Shown here: piece after piece, positions 22,597 through 31,500 of the stretch
How the letters are laid out: every line of letters begins with the position of its first letter
Numbering within the stretch: position 1 is the stretch's first letter
Notes under the pieces: model-generated
Database searches by the model: none
Told to the model about the DNA's origin: nothing
The model's input: only the letters and a program-made list of their open reading frames with translations
Position numbers and translations under genes: made by a program
Assembly (NCBI GenBank): GCA_032718475.1
Contig: JAUCBJ010009039.1
Span: 1-33,884, forward strand
Direction: 5' to 3'
DNA length: 33,884 bases
Source: Nemertoderma westbladi
Taxonomy: Eukaryota > Xenacoelomorpha > Nemertodermatida > Nemertodermatidae

Positions 22597-25500
22597 CTGT
22601 AAAACAATAAATAGTAAACAATAAAATCGACAAATATAACATTGTATGAAAAATAGTTTAGTTGATTTATTTTATTAAGTTGAACACGAATTATTTCACT
22701 TGGGTTCGCCTTGATTAGTAGTCAGTGTAACTATGACAGTAGATAATAATCATAGCAGCCGCCAAGAACTGGCGTTAATCGCTTCATTATTCGATTCATC
22801 ATCATTCTACTAAAAATAGGCGACAATATTATTTACTGAGGAAGGATTCGAACTCGGGACCTACGGGCAACACTTGAAAGTAGTAACCACTATACTACAA
22901 CGTACGTTGATAACTAAGTGCACCTATTATAGGTTATCGATAGAAGCAGTAGGCATACAATGCACACCAGTTTTCGGACAACTTGTGGTTTTTGCACTTC
23001 CAGCATGTCCAAAGTTCGGGCTTTAATTTTGATTGTAGGTGCCCAAGATGTTATTCTACACATGGTGGATGCGCTTTAAACCCCCCTAAGGCTTCTACAG
23101 TTTTAATTATGGTAACATGAACGTATAGTTTATAGGATAGGGCTAAGGTGGGGAACATATCTATCTGACGAATTTAAATGAAAATTAGTCTGTGCCGCTA
23201 GGGGGCGTTGCTAAATTGTGCTATTTTTAAGACAGATATAAATTAGTACTAAATTAATGTGATAACTAATTATTTCAAAGAGTTGTCTGATATTTTTGTG
23301 CACAGACACAATCTAGACATTCAGTGAAAATTTCAGATAATTTGGAGAAAAATTATAGATGTAGGTTTTGAAGTTGCGAAAGTCGTGAACAAATATTCTC
23401 AGATAATTACAGTTAAACATTTTGCAACCAAAACTATTTTTAATAGTTCTCAGTAGAGTTGAAACAGAGACTTGTCACTGATATCTGTTCTCTGGATTCT
23501 CCGGGCAGTTTTTTAGTCTCTGGATAGGTCTCTGGTTCCCGGGTATTGAAAACAGACATTTTACCCAGAGATCAGTGATTTGACAAATTATAAATACATA
23601 TTTAAAAATAGATCCTGTACAACACAAAATGTGAAATGAAGATAATTTTTCACAAATTTTTTACAATTAATTATTTCTTTAATTGTTAACTATTTTACAT
23701 ACACCACTTCAACTAAATTATATATTCACTTTTACACTATTTCTATTTCTAATAAATGTACCAATAATCTTCTATTTAATTTAAGGTGCGTTTAATTTTA
23801 AGTTAAATTAGCACCTAAAGATGGTTCTTATTTAAGGATAAGGGCGCTTAATTTGAGCACTCATAATGTTTAAAAGTGAAAGAAAGGGCTGTTCTCCAGT
23901 CAATTTGTTATAGGATAGATAATATGACGACCAAATGGAGAGAACGAGCGTGGCGAGGCTTGTAAATGGGGCGAGTAGAGCACTATACCTGTGCACTAAG
24001 TATTCGTAAATGACTATATGACTATGTATATTGAAATGTATATGATTTGAACAATTGTAAAATAAGTGCCTTTAATTAACAAAGTACCGGTACCCATGGC
24101 GCAAAACAAATTTATATAACATATTATATTAACAATAACAAAATAAAACGAATTAATAAACAAATAACCAAATTAATATTAATTAAGCCCCCCAAACTGT
24201 ACGTGCGCTTATTTTCTTACAATGGGTAAGGGTTGAAATGGGTTGGATTTACTTTACTGTAATTGAACCATAGAAAAATAGTTAAGGCCGAATGTACAGT
24301 CTGTTTGTGCTATAGGGGAGTAATGAAATTGTAAGTACAAAAATAAGCAAAGTCTCTGATCTCCGGCTCTGGTCTCCGGTATTTTTCAAAATAATTCTCC
24401 GGGTAGGGCTCTGGTTCACCGGGATTAAGAAAAACAGGTCTCTGTTTCAACTCTAGTTCTCAGTTAATGAAATTTTGTATAACTTACACCTCGAGCTTTC
24501 CAACAGCACCAACAAACAGTACATACAAGGTAGAATAATAATAACTGCCGAAGGATAATTTTTTTAGACAATTTTTTAAACGCTTGTAACTAAAGATTGA
24601 AAGAAAAACAAAAATTCTGGCTGACCCACTAAGGAGGAGGGAGGTGAAACTAACTCTGTTTCAAATTTCATGCAATCTCATCAAGATTTGAAGAAAAATT
24701 TGGCGGGGGGGGGGGGGGGGGGGGGTTGTGTCATTGAAAGGGACATTAGGGAAAAGGTTTATTAAATTCTCAAGTAAAGCATAACTTTCCTACAGTAACA
24801 CTTTACGTTTTTGTAACGCTCAAAAATTCGACTCATTTTTAACTCGGTTTTTAACAGTTTTATGAAAAATAAATAAAAGGTAGTCAGGTCCATCACTATA
24901 GGGGACATACAAAGTCACATATGATTGGCCACGGTAACTTGTTATGTATTTTAACAACACACTTGCAAAAACTGAAACTATTTTCTGGGAACTGGAACTG
25001 AAATAAGGATGTTTATTCGAACTAAAGCTGGTAGTGAATGCGAAACTAGTCAAATGTATTATAAAGTTCTAGAACAATATATAACATGACTTGGACTAAA
25101 TATATATAATATATATTATGAATCCCCCCCCGGTTTGTTTACCTTGGCCCAACAATTCTATTTAATTCATGGATGGAATAATAATTAATAAATGGAGTCA
25201 ACATGGATGATACCAATACTGATCTTAGTCTATTAATCATCCTATAATTTCTAGAATCTTGCTACGAAGTGTGTTACTTTAGTGCAACTAACCTAAGGAA
25301 TGTGCCCCGACTCTGTACTGCGGCCTGATAGTTCCGTCGCCTTCGCCCAGACTATGACGCGGACTATGGCCCAGCCCCAGACACACCATTAGTATTAGCA
25401 TAACCTACTGTATATTGATTTTGCCCAATGTACACTAACCCCCACTATAGAGCATGGTATGGCATAAACTACACCCCTTCCTTCTGTCCCCGACATACAT

Positions 25501-28500
25501 AATGATACACGAAGTGGGGCCTTCGCGCAGCACGTGAAATGAGTTAATGCTAAGTATCAACTCGAAAGGATTATAAAAACATAGGAGAAGATTTTCCCGG
25601 AAAACGTTAACCCTCTAGCGGGAGACTGGGTAACTGAAGAAGGAAGGATTAGTTTCCCTACAAAGCCACAGCCTATGGTCTATTACATATCTACCAAGTT
25701 TCCGATTGACGGATCATAAATAACGAAATGTTGGAAGGTTTTCACTTTCATACATTTAGCCCTCTAGCGGCATATTAAAGAACTACGGATCGATCACCTT
25801 CCTCACAAAGACGAGGCATGTGGTCTAGTACATACCGGTACTGTATATTCCAAAATTAAGCTTAAATAGATTAAGATCAAGGAATTCGCGAAGGTTATCA
25901 CTTTCCTACATTTCGCCCTCTAGCGGCAGACTCGAAAACTCCGGACCGATTACTGTCCACACAAAGACTTAGGATGTCTTCTAGTACATATATGACAAGT
26001 TTCAGCGTAATCAGATCATAAACAACTAAATGGAAGAATAATATCACATTCGGGACATTTCGCCCTCTAGCGGCAGACTGGAGAACTGCAGACAGATTAG
26101 CCTCCTTTGAAATTTACAGCTAATGGTCTAGTACATACTTCCCAAGTTTCAGCTTAAACGGATTAAAAGCAAAGAAATGGGTGGCCATTTAATGTTTAGA
26201 CATGTGGCCCTCTAGCGGCAGAATGGAAAACTTCGGACCGATTACAATCCACACAAAGACTCAGGATGTCATCTAGTACATATATGACAAGTTTCAGCGT
26301 AATCAGATCATAAACAACTAAATGGAAGAATAATTTCACATTCGGGACATTTCGCCCTCTAGCGGCAGACTGGAGAACTGCAGACAGATTAGCCTCCTTT
26401 GAAATTTACAGCTAATTGTCTAGTACATACTTCCCAAGTTTCAGCTTAAACGGATTAAAAGCAAAGAAATGGGTGGCCATTTAATGTTTAGACATGTGGC
26501 CCTCTAGCGGCAGACTGGAAAACTTCGGACCGATTACAATCCACACAAAGACTCAGGATGTCATCTAGTACATATATGACAAGTTTCAGCGTAATCAGAT
26601 CATAAACAACTAAATGGAAGAATAATTTCACATTCGGGACATTTCGCCCTCTAGCGGCAGACTGGAGAACTACAGACAGATTAGCCTCCTTTGAAATTTA
26701 CAGCTAATGGTCTAGTACATACTTCCCAAGTTTCAGCTTAAACGGATTAAAAGCAAAGAAATGGGTGGCCATTTAATGTTTAGACATGTGGCCCTCTAGC
26801 GGGAGACCATTGCACTGATGGTGTCTGAAAGTCTCTCAAAAATCTCAACTTTAGCTCATATTGATACCTACAAATTTTCAACTTGGCAGCTTTAAATCCG
26901 ACAAAGTTATTAGCATGTCAAAATCGTAACGACGACGACGACGACGACAACGACGACGACGACGACGACAACGACGACGACGACAACTATTTGCATAAAT
27001 TGACCCACCCCCTAACAGTGTCAATTCGCTAAGGCTCCGCCAACTTCGTGGCTCGCCCCACAATGTTCATATCTCTTTATATAAGCAACACTAAGTCTAA
27101 TCTTCGCTAATCTAACCAAAATATCATAAAGAAAGGAACGTCTGTTGTTTCTATCTCACCTCTATGAGGGCGTGTTGTGCTGTTTGGCCGGCAGCCATTT
27201 GGTCCTTTAGTATTGCTTGAGTGATTGAACTGTGATTGGCTGTCTCAGATTGTTCGTTCTGCCAATCTCCGCAAGCTCTGTAATTTATAAGTAATACCAG
27301 ATTATTTGAAAAATTACAACAAAAAATATCTCGGGTCAACATTTATCGGTTGACATATGTGATGCGGCGTGCATTAAGGATGCTATTGCGGAAATCAACA
27401 AAATTGCGCCGCCACAACTAACTAACAAAAATATGAACAAATTGTGTGACGTTTTAACTCAAATAGCCTATTAAATTCAATGCATTTTATACATAAATAC
27501 GATCCAAATAAAATTCTACAATATTTAATTTATTCTAAAGGGTGAATCGAGACAGAGCCCTAACTAAAAGGTAACAAAGTACCCACCCCCAAGAATGATC
27601 AGAATATTAAAAAAAGTTATATTATATAATTATAGTTATTATAAAAAGAATAATTGGGTGAAAATCACTAAAAGTGGCCAAAATTAGGTTGGGATTTTCG
27701 TACAAAAATTTTTTGTTTCAAAACCTAACATATCATTAATTGATATGATTGGAGCTGTACATCATAGTTAACCAGGGTCCATTAGGGTAGGGAGGGTGGA
27801 CACAAAAAACAATAAAAATATTTCTTACTGATACTGATACTTATTCTTACTGATAGACTATAATCCCATCTCGTTTAAATTTACCAGAGTTAAACATCGA
27901 TAAGGGAAAGGAACAGGTTAATAGTAAACGGAAGTTAATATGACCAATGTAAAAGATGCATGGAATTAACTGTTAATTACGTTGATTCTTCCCAAGTACG
28001 GCTTCAATTTTGATTGCGTTAATAAATTCTTCGAAATTCGAGTTTGAGTTTGTTAGAGTTTGTTACCATGACAAGTTACCTGTAAATATCGCGTAACAGC
28101 GCTGACCCCCACAGCCGTATGTTTTGGTCGGATATTTTGGCGCTTAGTTGCAGTGCTGGGGTCACCATATTCAAGGCTTCCTGAGAGTTCCCTAACGTTA
28201 GGAATATGTGGCCCAATAGGACCAGAGACATCGCCGTGGGTCTATTCAGGTCCTCTGAGTTGCACATCTTAACTGTCTCTCTGAGGTACTGCCTGTAGAG
28301 GGAGGGGGGATTATATGAAACAGAGACAGAAAGCCGCTAATAATATAGCAGCTAAGAAAAATAAAGTTGTCGGTGGCACACCTACACCCAAGGATGGATT
28401 ATCTAACTAACGGCCAGGTACAGGATACGATACGAACCAATTATTCACTATAAAATACGATACGAATACAAACTTGAGAAAATACGATACGATACGAAAA

Positions 28501-31500
28501 ATCCAAGATACGATACGAAATACGATAAAAGTTTCGTATTTCTTTCGTATCGTATTTTATCTAAGAGGTAATAAAACTACTACTACTAGGTCGAGCGAAC
28601 TCGGACAGTGGAAATGAGATCCTTCCAGGCTTCCCGATTCTCCATAGTTGTCGCAATTTCGTTTCTCCCAAGTTCAGTATCCCTTTCAAGTTGATCTATA
28701 TATGTTATGGCAGGTCGTCCACGACTACGCTTTCCATGAGTTGGTTGCCAGAGAAGTAGATCTGGTATGACCTCGTCTTTACTTCGCCAGCAGTGCCCAC
28801 TGAATCTTAATCTGCGTTCACGGAGGGTGGTTGATACAGGCGGTATTGTACCATAAAGCTCGGCGTTTGTCATGTGTTGTCTCCAGCTGATGTTTAGGGC
28901 TGCCCTTAGTAGTCTTGTGTAGCAACCATCAATTCGTTGTTCAAGTGATTTAGTCAGTGTCCAGGTCTCACCCCCGTATAAAAATACACTTTCCACTGTG
29001 GCTCGAAAGAACTTAGTCTTCAGGTGCCTGGAGAGATCTGATTTCCAGATGGTATCCATTTTTGATAGAGCTACCCAAGCCTTTGCTTTCCTAACTTCTA
29101 TGTCCTTTTTGCTACTCTCTATCCATGATCCAAGGTACTGGAAGTCATCGACCTTCCTTAGTTGATTATTATCAATGGTTGTCAAGTTTCCATCAACATT
29201 AAAGGTCATGAATTCGGTCTTGGTAGCATTTATATACAATCCAACCTCCTTAGCAGCCCTCTCCACTTTATTTAGTAGAAGCTGTGCATCTGCTAGCGTA
29301 TTATAGAGCAGGGCGATGTCATCCGCAAAGTCGGTGTCTGTGACTGTAGTTGCCGGATATCTACTACTTCTGCGTTCTTGAAGTGTGAATCCCAGATCTT
29401 CACCCTTTGTGGCCGTCCTCATTGCGTAATCCAGCACAATTACAAATAGTAATGGTGCTAATGTGTCACCTTGCAGTACGCCAGCCAGGATTGAGAAAAA
29501 CTATGTTTCACCATCTGGTGAGAGTACCTGCGCTTCTGTGTCACAATATAACAATCCAATGCCAGCAACAATTACTTCTGGTATTCCATAAGCTCTTAGG
29601 ATTTCAAGCATTTTACCTCTATGGATGGAGTCGAATGCCTTCTTGAAGTCCACAAAAGTCATGACTGCGGGGAGATTCAATCTCTATAGGAAAATAATTT
29701 AAATTATTTCATTGTTCCAGCATGCTTGTTACATCAATAGTGCGGCTACTGGCTACAACATCCATGACGTTAAGCAGCACGGCCCAATCCAATATCACAA
29801 TGCCACTTTATTCATACTGTACTGGCACTCCTGTACCTAAAAAACCTACTGCCGTTATTTATGGAATAATTTTGAATTGTATTTCATCACAGCAATATGA
29901 ATAAAATTCAAAACTTAAATTTCGAAGTCAAACTAATATTAGAACTACTAAACCAAAACAAATGTTTTATTTATATTATTATTTCACTAGAATGCCGTTA
30001 TCATAACATCAATGCCTTGTAGGCGCGATTTATTACTTACCCTCACAAGTTTATTTAATCTGTAATTAGATTATATTTCAGTGGTCTCTTTTTATCGTTA
30101 TTCTACAGTTAATTACCATGTGATTAACGATCCTCCGGCCTTCTTACACATTTTATTGACATAATAAAACTATAAGCTGTAACCTAATTTATACGACTAT
30201 TTTGAGTAATAAATTGTAAGTAAAAGGTTATGATCTCTGGTTTGACTGTTGAAAACATTAATATTTACAAAATAATAAGATACGAAAATACGATACGAAA
30301 CACAAAAAATATTTATTCGTATTATACGATACGAATTCAATTTTTATGATACGATACGAAATTCGATACGAATAAAATACTGAGATACGAAATACGAAAA
30401 TCCGTTTTCGTATCGTATCGTATCGTATCCTGTCCCTGCTAACGGCCACCTTATTTTCGCCCCAGATCTCACGGTCAGCCATACACAGTGCCGACGGATC
30501 CAGCAACATAGCGCCCCCAGATCTCGCGGTCCGCCACACAGAGCCGGCAGACCCACCAACATAGGGCCCACAGATCTCGCGGTCCGCCACACACAGTGCC
30601 GACGGATCCAGCAACATAGCGCCCCCAGATCTCGCGGTCCGCCACACACAGTGCCGACGGACCCAGCAACATAGCGCCCCCAGATCTCGCGATCCGCCAT
30701 ACACAGAGCCGGCAGACCCACCAACATACGGCCCACAGATCTGACAGTCAGCCGATACACTTTCCCAGGTTATCCCCTGCTTTTAAATTAGGAGTCCTTC
30801 AGCAAGCGTTGAGTCAAAGGCTGCCCACGCCGTCTCTCTTCTCACCAACAGGCTGCCGCAGCACAAGGTTGTGTAGTGGTTGTTTGCGGGCGAAAACAGT
30901 GCCCAGCAAATATCAGGCTGAATTTATGGTCAACTCACTTGGCATCGTGAAACCGAGTCTGAAAGAATGCTTGTAATCCCAGAACGTAGTAGGAAGCAGC
31001 ATGTAGACTGGAGCTGGGACTGGGAAACCTATCGGGTGAAATCCGTTCCAGCAGCGAGAGTAACTCAACCTAGTCGAACGGACGAAAAAGAGTAGCAAAT
31101 TGTGATATTGAAAACGGAAATCTACGGAACAATAAGATCCCTAAACAATAAGGAAAATTCGGAAATGGGATTCATGATTACTGGGTTATGTTTGAGTCCT
31201 GAAACTAGAAAGATAAACTGTCGGCTGTCTGTCTTACCTAAGATAAACTGTCGGCTGTCTGTCTTACCTGTCTGTTTGTACGGATATAAACGATGGCCAA
31301 ATTGAGTGAGATGAAGGCCCACAGTTCCATGCTTTGGCACAGACACAAGGCGGTGTTAAACTGACTTTCGGCGGCATTGAGACAACTGATGGACATTGAA
31401 TAGAGACCCAGGAGTGTGTGGAGTTGTGCTCCATGTAGGGTGAACAGTCTGGGGTGTTGGTAACACAAGGCGCAGGCTTGGTGGATCTGTAGAGGGACAA

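Noticed and set aside
24820-25053. Possible MAU2 exon because of a [10 protein letters not shown] segment on the minus strand
   Set aside because: It lacks the following proline-rich pattern and a phase-0 acceptor directly before it; the 22507-22596 exon fits better on both counts.
25590-26815. CRISPR-like array
   Set aside because: The evenly spaced CCCTCTAGCGG motif could look like repeats with spacers, but the 'spacers' are themselves repeated, the motif is short, and the context is an animal intron.
26878-27063. Arg-rich minus-strand frame as a nuclear protein
   Set aside because: The Arg tract is just the (ACG)n microsatellite inside an intron.
30258-30760. Minus-strand open frames with [12 protein letters not shown]-type repeats
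   Set aside because: They arise from the 55-bp minisatellite in a MAU2 intron and run on into hAT-like terminal repeats.
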